Source of the DNA: Cyclobacteriaceae bacterium
GTDB taxonomy: Bacteria; Bacteroidota; Bacteroidia; Cytophagales; Cyclobacteriaceae
Reading direction: 5' to 3'
Length of the DNA: 45,075 bases
Assembly (NCBI GenBank): GCA_019694905.1
Contig: JAIBBB010000005.1
Location: 1-45,075 of the forward strand
A model generated the notes under the pieces. That model searched no databases and was not told where the DNA came from. It was given only the letters and a program-made list of their open reading frames with translations. Positions within the stretch are counted from its first letter, which is position 1, and the number at the start of each line of letters is the position of its first letter. The position numbers and the translations under genes are program-made. Of the stretch, positions 1-7,156 are shown piece after piece.

Positions 1-1278
1 CTGCCGGTTGGTGTACACATTGTAGGGAATGCTGTTGTCGGTTGTCACGTGATATAACTGCGCAACAGGAAGCTGGCTGCGATGCCAGGACTTACCGTGG
101 TTGTAGGAGATGGCTATTCCACCGTCACCTGCCACCGCCATGTGGTCACCGTCGGTAGGGTCAATCCACATGTCGTGGTGGTCCCAGTTGGGTGTCATCT
201 GGCCCTGAGTTGCAACCGTGCTGCGGCCGCCGTTGGTTGAATAGCTGAACGAGGCGGCCATGAAATACAGTTCATCAGCGTCCTGTGTGTTGGCCCTTGT
301 GCGGGTGTAATAGGCACCCCGGCCTGTAAGATCCAGGTTATGGCTTACGCAGGCCCAGGATTCTCCCCCATCTTCCGAGCGCCAAAGCTCACCACTTTCT
401 GCAGACTTTGCCCCATTCTGCGGAACACCGTCCGCAGTTTCAATCAAGGCATAGACGATTTTGGAATTTGACTTCGACATGGTCAGCGAGATCTTGCCCA
501 CCGGCTGGGTCGGAAGACCTTTGCCAGTCAAACGCTTCCAGGTGTCGCCACCATCGCGTGAAACATAGATGCCACTTCCCTTGCCGCCGCTCTTGCGACC
601 CCAGGTCTTTATGTCAAGTTGCCACATGCCTGCAAAAAGAATCCGCGGATTGTTAGGATCCATGAGCAAATCCGATGAACCAGTACTATCATTCACAAAC
701 AGGACATGTGACCACGTCTTGCCACCATCGGTTGTTCTGAATATCCCGCGCTCCTTCTGTGTGCCATACGCATGGCCCAGTGAGGCCACATAGACTACAT
801 CGGGGTTTTGCGGATGAATAATCACACGGCTGATCCTGAATGTATTGTCAAGACCCATGTGCTGCCAGTTGGAGCCACCATCGGTAGATTTCCACACGCC
901 GCTGCCGACCGAAACGTTGGAGCGGATGAATGCCTCACCGGTCCCGGCCCACACAATCTGAGGATCTGACAGCGCGACGTCCAGCGCTCCAATGGAGTGG
1001 ACTGGCTGCTTGTCAAAAACGGGCTTCCAGACAATCCCGCCATCTTCCGTCTTCCATACACCACCGGAAGCTGCGCCACCGTAGTACACCAGGTGGTTGC
1101 CCGGAATGCCGACCACAGACACCAGGCGATTGCCTACAGGGCCAATGTGGCGGAACTTCATCTGATCGATATGGGACGACTCCAATTTTTGGGCAACGCC
1201 TGCCCAACTGAAAAAGGACAACAGGGTTACCACCACTGCTGCCACCGGCAAACGCCGGCGTAGGGAACTGAGGTCCAT
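1..1278 (-). CDS. VPS10/sortilin-type BNR-repeat secreted protein, N-terminal part (runs off the window)
   Basis: The frame is open from an ATG at 1278 to the left edge, giving the first 426 residues; the C terminus lies outside. Residues 1-30 form a signal peptide (RRR, hydrophobic core, cleavage near VAQ). At least five Asp-box motifs of the S/T-x-D-G-G-x-x-W type follow, near residues 77, 131, 182, 240 and 301, each closing a propeller blade. This pattern is typical of the Bacteroidota 'glycosyl hydrolase / VPS10 domain' proteins, usually around 1,000 residues with a C-terminal region not seen here. These are secreted or periplasmic beta-propeller proteins of uncertain substrate; despite the database name, glycosidase activity is not shown. 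The gene stands alone, divergent from the membrane protein gene at 1475. I am sure of the fold and partial state, not of any function. Confidence 0.88.
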   Translation of the reverse strand, partial: MDLSSLRRRLPVAAVVVTLLSFFSWAGVAQKLESSHIDQMKFRHIGPVGNRLVSVVGIPGNHLVYYGGAASGGVWKTEDGGIVWKPVFDKQPVHSIGALDVALSDPQIVWAGTGEAFIRSNVSVGSGVWKSTDGGSNWQHMGLDNTFRISRVIIHPQNPDVVYVASLGHAYGTQKERGIFRTTDGGKTWSHVLFVNDSTGSSDLLMDPNNPRILFAGMWQLDIKTWGRKSGGKGSGIYVSRDGGDTWKRLTGKGLPTQPVGKISLTMSKSNSKIVYALIETADGVPQNGAKSAESGELWRSEDGGESWACVSHNLDLTGRGAYYTRTRANTQDADELYFMAASFSYSTNGGRSTVATQGQMTPNWDHHDMWIDPTDGDHMAVAGDGGIAISYNHGKSWHRSQLPVAQLYHVTTDNSIPYNVYTNRQ

Positions 1279-1474
1279 AGGTTTTAAGGGTTAAGTGTAT
1301 GAATTTCCTCATCCCGGCCGTGATTCCCAAACAAATAGTGCCCAGCGGTCAAAGGAATAGATATTCCGGGCCGGCAAACGGCTGCTGACATAGGGCTGTC
1401 ATAACCTGGAAGGAGCTTTGCGTCATGGCCAATGGGTCTGGAAATCGAAGAACAGGCGTAAAAAACAACACATT

Positions 1475-1855
1475 ATGAAAAACACACTCTTGCGTCGGTG
1501 GATTTTTGGGGTGGTGCTGTGGCTGATCCCCATGGTGGTATCATTCGCGTTTTATGACCAGAACAGAACGCTGGTCGTTTCACTTGATCTTTTCAAGTCC
1601 GTTATGGTTGTCGTGAGTATCCTGTCAGGCAGTTGGTTGCTGGTACGACATCTGCGAGCAGTCGACCAGGCCTACAGGGAAGGATGGCTTACCGGAATCA
1701 CATGGCTTGCAATTAACCTGGCCCTTGATCTGCTCGTTCTGATTCCAATGTCTCACATGCCGCTCACCGACTATTTCTCAGCCATCGGACTTCGCTATTT
1801 ATCGATCCCTATAGTGGCCATTGCGATGGGCAGACTTGCACACAAAGAATCATAA
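1475..1855 (+). CDS. Small four-helix membrane protein, unknown function
   Basis: A protein of 126 residues, almost wholly hydrophobic. Four membrane segments can be read at about residues 9-27, 36-57, 72-92 and 103-119, with basic residues at the loop edges (LRR near the N terminus, RHLR near 58-61). I do not recognise the family. An in-frame ATG lies 57 bases upstream, but the charged extension it would add looks like untranslated leader, so I take the ATG at 1475, directly before the first helix. It is the first gene of a co-directional set, 18 bases before the SRPBCC gene and then the DHFR-fold gene, so it is probably co-transcribed with them. Function cannot be assigned; transport or membrane-stress roles would be guesses. 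Confidence 0.72.
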   Translation: MKNTLLRRWIFGVVLWLIPMVVSFAFYDQNRTLVVSLDLFKSVMVVVSILSGSWLLVRHLRAVDQAYREGWLTGITWLAINLALDLLVLIPMSHMPLTDYFSAIGLRYLSIPIVAIAMGRLAHKES

Positions 1856-1873
1856 CCCAAAACTCCCGATATC

Positions 1874-2305
1874 ATGAACAAGCGATTTCAAGCAAAGGCA
1901 ACAATCAATTTGAATGCCCCTGTTTCTCAACTGTGGGATGCACTGATCAACCCGGAAATCATCCGTCAATACTTCTGGGGCACGAACGCAGTCTCCGACT
2001 GGAAAAAGGGGAGCCCGCTCTATTTCCGTGGTGAGTGGGAAGGCAAAAGCTATGAAGACAAAGGCATCATTCTGGACATCCAGAAAGAAAGAATGCTGCG
2101 CTATACTCACTGGTCATCATTCACCGGCGAAGCCGATATCCCGGAAAATTACATGACGATTACCTACTTTGTCAGTGGGAACGAGCGGAAATCAACGTGG
2201 GAAGTTGAAATGGACAATATCCGGAGCGAAGAAGCGGCTGCCCACTCGGTAACCAATTGGAATGCTGTGATGGCATCACTCAAGGCACTTCTGGAAAAAG
2301 AATAA
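1874..2305 (+). CDS. SRPBCC (AHSA1/START-like) domain protein
   Basis: The 143-residue product is a single SRPBCC domain of the AHSA1 group. It opens with the first strand (KATINLNAPVSQLWDAL), continues with the loop around the YFWG motif (residues 33-36), and ends in a long C-terminal helix after residue 120 (SVTNWNAVMASLKALL). The family makes a deep hydrophobic cavity that binds small lipophilic ligands; most bacterial members are uncharacterised and cytoplasmic. The stop is 4 bases before the ATG of the next gene, a DHFR-fold protein, and the small membrane protein lies just upstream, so the three form one transcription unit. SRPBCC, RibD-C and YCII proteins often occur together in small accessory operons. 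The family call is firm; the ligand is unknown. Confidence 0.85.
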   Translation: MNKRFQAKATINLNAPVSQLWDALINPEIIRQYFWGTNAVSDWKKGSPLYFRGEWEGKSYEDKGIILDIQKERMLRYTHWSSFTGEADIPENYMTITYFVSGNERKSTWEVEMDNIRSEEAAAHSVTNWNAVMASLKALLEKE

Positions 2306-2309
2306 CCAT

Positions 2310-2831
2310 ATGGCTAAAGTAGTGCTCGGTGTTGCAGTGAGCCTCGATGGCTACATCGAAGGACCCGGAGGTGCAATTGACTGGTGCTTTACGGATCAGG
2401 ACTATGGCATGGCTTCTTTCATCGATGACATCGGGGGCATTGTCATGGGAAGGAAATCCTTTGAACAGATGATGCAACTCGGCGGCAATCCGTGGCCGGA
2501 CAAACCCATTTACGTCTTCAGCAGAAATGCGTCTTTGGAACCAGCGAAAGGGATACACTTTGTCAGTGGCGACCTGGTCAGTGTGATTCGGGAGTTGCTT
2601 CGCACAATCAATAGAAACCTCTGGCTCTTTGGTGGCGGGGATCTGATTGCGCAGTGTATAGAACTGGACCTGGTTGACAGGTACTGGCTTTCAGTTCATC
2701 CCATTCTGCTGGGAGGTGGCATGAAGCTCTTTCCAGCTGAAGGACACCCAAGGGCACTGACTCTTACAGATCAGAAGGCATACAGCAGCGGCCTGGTGTC
2801 ATTGACTTATAGCAGAGTCCATGAAAAATGA
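2310..2831 (+). CDS. Dihydrofolate reductase-fold (RibD C-terminal domain) protein
   Basis: The 173-residue protein has the RibD_C/DHFR-like fold. It begins with the typical VSLDGYIEGPGG strand and loop (residues 10-21), then the IVMGRKSFE motif near residue 45 that follows the NADPH-binding region, the YVFSR strand, and a glycine-rich LFGGGDLI turn near residue 105 that contacts the dinucleotide phosphate. The C-terminal LSVHPILLGGGMKLF segment is also diagnostic. Proteins of this size are stand-alone reductases related to RibD, are not the folate-cycle enzyme, and have no known substrate. It is the last gene of the operon and is followed at once by a hairpin terminator. Confidence 0.85.
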   Translation: MAKVVLGVAVSLDGYIEGPGGAIDWCFTDQDYGMASFIDDIGGIVMGRKSFEQMMQLGGNPWPDKPIYVFSRNASLEPAKGIHFVSGDLVSVIRELLRTINRNLWLFGGGDLIAQCIELDLVDRYWLSVHPILLGGGMKLFPAEGHPRALTLTDQKAYSSGLVSLTYSRVHEK

Positions 2832-2855
2832 AAGGAGGAGCGCCGGCTCCTCCTT
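2832..2855. terminator. Two-way hairpin terminator between converging operons
   Basis: A perfect 10-base-pair stem (2832-2841 with 2846-2855) closes a four-base GCCG loop, one base after the stop of the DHFR-fold gene. On the minus strand the stem is followed by a T-rich stretch and lies just past the stop of the DUF4340 gene, so it can serve both converging transcripts. The T tract is poor on the plus strand. A second weak stem (GCAAT/ATTGC, 2857-2867) sits beside it. Confidence 0.7.
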
Positions 2856-2876
2856 CGCAATCATTGCGATCTGCCG

Positions 2877-3824
2877 TTACCGGGATTGAAGAAACTTCTT
2901 CTTCCCTTGCATGAGTTGTTCAAAGCCTATGCCCCTGGAGCCAAAAAGAACGTCAGGTTGCTGAGTGGACCTTATGACCCAATCCGCCTCGCGCTTCCAG
3001 GCCTCCAGGATACCGATCGCACCTCCCGGGCCAGTCAATTCCAAACGTGCAGTAGCTTCGCCATTGGGTTTGAAGTCCTCTGCAAACTCTGAAGCATTCT
3101 TGTATTCGAGGCCGGAGAGGAAACTCTTCACCTTCGTCGAGTCTGCCTGTTGCGATCCCAGCCACCACTTCTTCTCACGCTTCTCCAGGACAAAGCTGGA
3201 GTCAGCAGGGTAACGAAACGAAATCCTCGTAACCTGGGAGGCGCTCAGGCGTAAAAGTGCTTTGTCGCGCCAGTCATTGTACGGACGATTGAAAGCCGAC
3301 TCCAGAAATCCTTCCACTGCGTACACGGCCTTGTCATCCGACAGGCGGACATGAGTAAATATTCCGCCCGGGTTAAATTGCTGCTGTCCCGGCTGTTGGT
3401 TGAAGCCGATTCTTCCGATGCGCACATCTGCCAGCACATCTGCCCCCTTCATGAATTTTACGCGCGTACTGGTATCACCCACACTGAATTCGTTCCAGCG
3501 TGATTGATTGCGTGTAATGAGTCGCATGGGCTTGAGATGGGTAAAGTAACCGATGGCGCCACTGACCGAACCTTTCTCCACAGCAGAGGACCGGTCTCCC
3601 ATCTTTACCAGCCACTGACCGCCATTGCGAACGAGTTTCACTTCCTGGTTTTTTTCGGCGTTGGGATATACCAGGATCTCGGTGACCGCAGAAGTATCAA
3701 CTGCCATCAGTTCTGCAGGCAAGTTTGTCTCCAGTCGCCCGCTCCGAAAGAATCTGGAGGCAGCAAACAGCCCAACCAGTGCAAGGAGGACTGCAATCAG
3801 AATCTTGTTATTAAGCTTCTTCAT
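2877..3824 (-). CDS. DUF4340 protein, fourth gene of the Gld ABC-transporter operon
   Basis: The 315-residue product has an N-terminal membrane anchor (residues 8-22, ILIAVLLALVGLFAA) and a large extracytoplasmic part of DUF4340 type, rich in short beta strands with repeated 'V.RNGGQWLV'- and 'KREKKWWLG'-like segments. Known DUF4340 proteins sit next to GldG/ABC_transp_aux subunits in many bacteria and are thought to be accessory parts of those ABC systems; no activity is established. The ATG lies inside the 3' end of gldG, a 14-base overlap in another frame, so translation is probably coupled. It is the last gene of gldA-gldF-gldG-DUF4340 and ends at the two-way terminator. Membership of the transporter is inference from operon position. 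Confidence 0.82.
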   Translation of the reverse strand: MKKLNNKILIAVLLALVGLFAASRFFRSGRLETNLPAELMAVDTSAVTEILVYPNAEKNQEVKLVRNGGQWLVKMGDRSSAVEKGSVSGAIGYFTHLKPMRLITRNQSRWNEFSVGDTSTRVKFMKGADVLADVRIGRIGFNQQPGQQQFNPGGIFTHVRLSDDKAVYAVEGFLESAFNRPYNDWRDKALLRLSASQVTRISFRYPADSSFVLEKREKKWWLGSQQADSTKVKSFLSGLEYKNASEFAEDFKPNGEATARLELTGPGGAIGILEAWKREADWVIRSTQQPDVLFGSRGIGFEQLMQGKKKFLQSR

Positions 3825-5328
3825 AGTTCTCGCTCATCCATTTGTAACGTTTCATCTTGTTTCGCTGTGCGCGGTACACACCATAGCCCACCGCCAGCAG
3901 CACCGGCAACAGGAAATTGGTATACTTGAGCAGTGTCTTGGTTCCGTCTTCCAACTGATGAATGGGGCGGGCGGTGGCGCCTTTGGTCCGCAGATCAATC
4001 AATCCGGTATCATCTGAAAGGTAGTCAACTGAGTTTACCAGCAGGTGTACGTTATCCGGTTGCAGCCGGCGCGCTTGTTGCTGGGGGCCGTTAATCGGAA
4101 AGTCACCATCGCCCACAACCACGAGTCCGGCGCGGGTGTTACCTGAAAATTTCCCTTCGACCAGCGCGGCAACCACCAGTTGCTGCTGGGGGAAGTCTGC
4201 TTCCGTCCACTGCTTTTGTATATCAAAATACTGTGGTGCCTTCAGTGCGTTGGACTGGCCAGAGGTGAATGCGAGAGGTGTGAAGCGCTTGCTGGTATCG
4301 CCGACAAAGCGAATGGTGCTGGCAAACTGCATCACCACAGCTTCGAGGCCCTTCGCGATCGGGTGGCCTGAGAAGGATGCGATCACAGGGAGATAAGGGA
4401 ATTGCAATTGTTGCTGCATCATCCCAAAGGCCATCTGCTGCTGCACAGTGATGGCGGCGCATTTGGCGTCCACTACAAAGTCATCCTGCACTTCCAACCC
4501 TTTGGTGGCAAGCCATTTTTCCATGCCAGTGGCGATGGCCGATCCGGTTGCATTTTGAAGATTGCCGTCCACCCGATTGATGGCCACAACCACGTTGCCA
4601 CCGCGCGCCATAAATGCGTCCAGCCGGGCGAGATGTGAAGCAGGGATGCTGTCCGTGGGGCGTACGATCACGAGCGTCTTAACTGCCGGTGGAATATCCG
4701 TGGTGTCAGACAATCTGACTTCCTGGGTTGTGTAAAGCACGCTGAGTGCTTCTCTTGCCTCGATCAATTCATCGAGCGGAGCTTCCCCGTGGCCTGAGAG
4801 GAAGCCGATCAAAGGCCTTTCCTTGACAGAAAGTTTCTTGATGGCTGTGGAGAGAGCGTACTCCATCGCTGCACCAGGATGCACAAAAGGAATAACTTCC
4901 TGTTTGCCATCATAAGTGAGTACAGCGCCAAGAAATGCTTTCTGCTGCTTCATCTGGTCTTTCTCGCGCACGTTGATCATCACCGGCTGTACACCATTGT
5001 TGATGGCTTCCTTCTCGTCGGCATCACTGGCATTGGGATTGATGAATTCGTAGACAACCTTTCCGTCCGAGCGATTGGCATACTCTATCAACATCTCCTG
5101 GAAATCCTGCCGGGTACGGGCGATGTCCGGGGGCATGTTCTGCGAGAAATAGGCTTTGACTGTGACAGGGTCCTCCAGTTCTTCCAGGATATTGCCTGTG
5201 GCGTCGCTGAGGGTATATTCCTGGTCTTCTGTAAAATCAAGTCGCAGGTGAAATTCGTGGCCCACCAGGTTCACTGCCACGATGATCAGGATCACCAATC
5301 CTGCGCTGAGGTATAGCTTCTGTGACAT
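3811..5328 (-). CDS. gldG: GldG: gliding-associated ABC transporter auxiliary (substrate-binding-like) subunit
   Basis: The 505-residue protein has one N-terminal helix (about residues 6-24) and one C-terminal helix (LLPVLLAVGYGVY, about 475-490) around a large periplasmic domain of the ABC_transp_aux/GldG family. Diagnostic segments are the DFTEDQEYTLSDAT start, KAYFSQNMPP, and FLSGHGEAPL near residue 200. In Flavobacterium johnsoniae, GldA, GldF and GldG form an ABC transporter needed for gliding in that species, although many gliders lack it. Its ATG follows the gldF stop by two bases and its 3' end overlaps the DUF4340 gene by 14 bases. Length and order match the family. The transported molecule is unknown. 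Confidence 0.9.
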   Translation of the reverse strand: MSQKLYLSAGLVILIIVAVNLVGHEFHLRLDFTEDQEYTLSDATGNILEELEDPVTVKAYFSQNMPPDIARTRQDFQEMLIEYANRSDGKVVYEFINPNASDADEKEAINNGVQPVMINVREKDQMKQQKAFLGAVLTYDGKQEVIPFVHPGAAMEYALSTAIKKLSVKERPLIGFLSGHGEAPLDELIEAREALSVLYTTQEVRLSDTTDIPPAVKTLVIVRPTDSIPASHLARLDAFMARGGNVVVAINRVDGNLQNATGSAIATGMEKWLATKGLEVQDDFVVDAKCAAITVQQQMAFGMMQQQLQFPYLPVIASFSGHPIAKGLEAVVMQFASTIRFVGDTSKRFTPLAFTSGQSNALKAPQYFDIQKQWTEADFPQQQLVVAALVEGKFSGNTRAGLVVVGDGDFPINGPQQQARRLQPDNVHLLVNSVDYLSDDTGLIDLRTKGATARPIHQLEDGTKTLLKYTNFLLPVLLAVGYGVYRAQRNKMKRYKWMSENYEEA

Positions 5329-5330
5329 GA

Positions 5331-6053
5331 TCAGTTGAGGTTGCGTTTGGTCAGCGATACTTCTGAGAGCAGAAGTCCGGTGACGATGATAGACAGAAAA
5401 TAAAGGATGTCTCGGGTGTCGATGATGCCGCGAGAAATGCTCTCAAAATGCGCTGACAGGCTCAGCGTGCTGAAGATCTCACCGAGCAATCCTGGGAAGT
5501 TGTCACCCATCACACCGAAGATGATGTGAAAGAACAAGCCGATAAACAATGCACTGAGGAAGGCAACAATCTGGTTATTGGTGATGCTGCTGGCATAGAG
5601 TCCAATACTGATGTAGGAGCCACTGATCAGGATGAGACCCAGGTAACCGCACAGTACTTCCCCCTGATCCAGGTTGCCGATGTTTGCCAGTGTGATTACA
5701 TAAGGCAGCGTAAACAGCAGGGCCACCACAATCAGGCCAAGGGCAGCAAAGAATTTGCCTAGCACCACCTGACGGTCCGTGACGGGTTTTGTCAACAACC
5801 ACTCAATAGTGCCGGTTTTGCGTTCCTCTGCGAGTAATCGCATTGTGAGCGCCGGGGCGAAAAAGAACAATGTCCAATACGCAATATTGAAGAAGCTCCG
5901 GAGCGAAGCTTGCCCGACAAGAAAAATGTCTGAGCCAAACATCCAGGTAAAAAATCCGCTGAACCCCAGAAAGAGGGCGAGCAGAATGTAGGCGATCAGC
6001 GAGTCAAAAAACGACTGCATTTCGCGAAGGGTTATAATCCAAACAGCGCGCAT
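5331..6053 (-). CDS. gldF: GldF: ABC transporter permease of the gliding-associated system
   Basis: The 240-residue protein is an ABC-2 type permease with about six membrane segments. It opens with the amphipathic 'WIITLREMQSFFDSLIAYILLALF' region characteristic of GldF, and carries the LLAEERKTGTIEWLLTKPV motif at about residues 74-92, which in this family couples the permease to the ATPase. It pairs with the ATPase encoded directly upstream (2-base gap to the gldA stop) and with GldG directly downstream. Size and order are as in known gldF genes. Co-directional packing with no room for a promoter implies one transcript from the gldA promoter. Confidence 0.9.
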   Translation of the reverse strand: MRAVWIITLREMQSFFDSLIAYILLALFLGFSGFFTWMFGSDIFLVGQASLRSFFNIAYWTLFFFAPALTMRLLAEERKTGTIEWLLTKPVTDRQVVLGKFFAALGLIVVALLFTLPYVITLANIGNLDQGEVLCGYLGLILISGSYISIGLYASSITNNQIVAFLSALFIGLFFHIIFGVMGDNFPGLLGEIFSTLSLSAHFESISRGIIDTRDILYFLSIIVTGLLLSEVSLTKRNLN

Positions 6054-6055
6054 AC

Positions 6056-6985
6056 TCAGTTCAGTGTTACGTTTCTAAATACATCCTCCAGCCGGGTCTC
6101 CAGCGGAGTGAGTTCTGTGAGCACCCAGTTTTTGCTGACGCACAAACGGAAGATCTCCCGGGTACTCGTTTGTCCGGGTCGGCTTTGTACTTCCAGCCGG
6201 TTGCTGGATACGTCAAGAATATCCACCCGCTCGACCGTCGCCAGAGCGCGAATCGTATCAACGACCGTCTGGACAGGGGCATCCTCAATCCTCACTTTCA
6301 GCAACTCACTTCCGGCCGCCTGCTTCCTTAGTGTGTCAGCCGTTCCATCGGCCACAATCTTTCCCTTGTTGATGATCAGGATGCGGTCGCAGGTGGCCTC
6401 CACTTCAGGGAGAATGTGCGTGCTGAGAATCACGGTTTTTTCCCTCCCTATTTCACGAATGAGTTTCCTGATCTCCACAATCTGGTTCGGATCAAGTCCG
6501 GTGGTGGGTTCATCGAGAACGAGTATGGCAGGGTCATGAATGAGTGCCTGTGCGAGACCCACTCGCTGACGGTAGCCTTTTGACAGCTCCACAATCTTCT
6601 TGTGCTTTTCAGCATTCAGTCCGCAGCGGGCGATCATCTTCCGTACCTGTTCGTCGATACGGCCCGCCTCAACGCCCTGAAGCGCAGCGCAGAAGCGCAG
6701 GTAACTGATAACCGGCATCTCCAGATACAAGGGGTTGTTCTCCTGGAGGTAACCGATATGCTGCTTCAGTTCATCTCCGGCAGTCTTCACCGACTTTCCG
6801 CCAATGACAATATCACCTTCGGCTACAGAGAGATAGCCGGTGATCATTTTCATGGTGGTTGTCTTTCCTGCCCCGTTGGGGCCCAGGAAACCGAGAATCT
6901 CCCCGGTCTTCACTTCGAAAGATATGTTATCCACGGCGCGTTGTGGACCATATCGTTTGGACAGGTTCTCTATTCTAATATCCAT
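6056..6985 (-). CDS. gldA: GldA: ATP-binding subunit of the gliding-associated ABC transporter
   Basis: The 309-residue ATPase has Walker A GPNGAGKT (residues 35-42), Q-loop around YLQENNPLY, signature LSKGYRQRVGLAQ, Walker B ILVLDEPTTGLDP and switch histidine STHILPE. A C-terminal domain of about 80 residues follows, as in GldA. I start at the ATG at 6985 (MDIRIENLSKRYG); an in-frame ATG at 7048 would add 21 residues with no family resemblance. In F. johnsoniae GldA energises the GldF permease. It is the first gene of the gldAFG-DUF4340 operon; a Bacteroidota-type promoter lies about 120 bases upstream. The same gene arrangement outside gliders also exists, so its presence alone does not prove gliding. 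Confidence 0.92.
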   Translation of the reverse strand: MDIRIENLSKRYGPQRAVDNISFEVKTGEILGFLGPNGAGKTTTMKMITGYLSVAEGDIVIGGKSVKTAGDELKQHIGYLQENNPLYLEMPVISYLRFCAALQGVEAGRIDEQVRKMIARCGLNAEKHKKIVELSKGYRQRVGLAQALIHDPAILVLDEPTTGLDPNQIVEIRKLIREIGREKTVILSTHILPEVEATCDRILIINKGKIVADGTADTLRKQAAGSELLKVRIEDAPVQTVVDTIRALATVERVDILDVSSNRLEVQSRPGQTSTREIFRLCVSKNWVLTELTPLETRLEDVFRNVTLN

Positions 6986-7102
6986 AGTGTTTGTTGTACA
7001 TGAGCCGGAAGGCCGACGGTGCAGGTAGACGAAGCCCAACATGGGCACATGCCGGGAATTTCACGAGCACCTGTCGCAGACCCTCACATGGCTGAGCGGG
7101 TG

Positions 7103-7132
7103 CAAAAATAATTTTTATTTGAAAAATGCAAA
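7103..7132 (-). promoter_or_regulatory. Bacteroidota-type promoter for the gldAFG operon
   Basis: Read on the minus strand, TTTG (7132-7129), an 18-base spacer and TATTTTTG (7110-7103) match the Bacteroidota primary sigma consensus TTTG/TAnnTTTG with normal spacing. It lies in the only long gap before gldA, leaving a leader of roughly 110 bases. No operator is evident. Confidence 0.62.
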
Positions 7133-7144
7133 GCCCGGTAAATG

Positions 7145-7156
7145 GGTTCATGAACC
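7145..7156. repeat. 12-base perfect palindrome at the nuclease stop codon
   Basis: GGTTCATGAACC is a perfect inverted repeat ending on the first base (plus-strand numbering) of the nuclease stop codon. No T tract follows it on the minus strand, so it is a poor terminator. It could be a dimeric operator site upstream of the gldA promoter, or chance. Confidence 0.3.

Noticed and set aside
1279..1474. Search for promoters or an RNA in the 196-base divergent gap
   Set aside because: Only imperfect motifs (a TTTGTTTG-like stretch on the minus strand with short spacing) were found; not strong enough to report.
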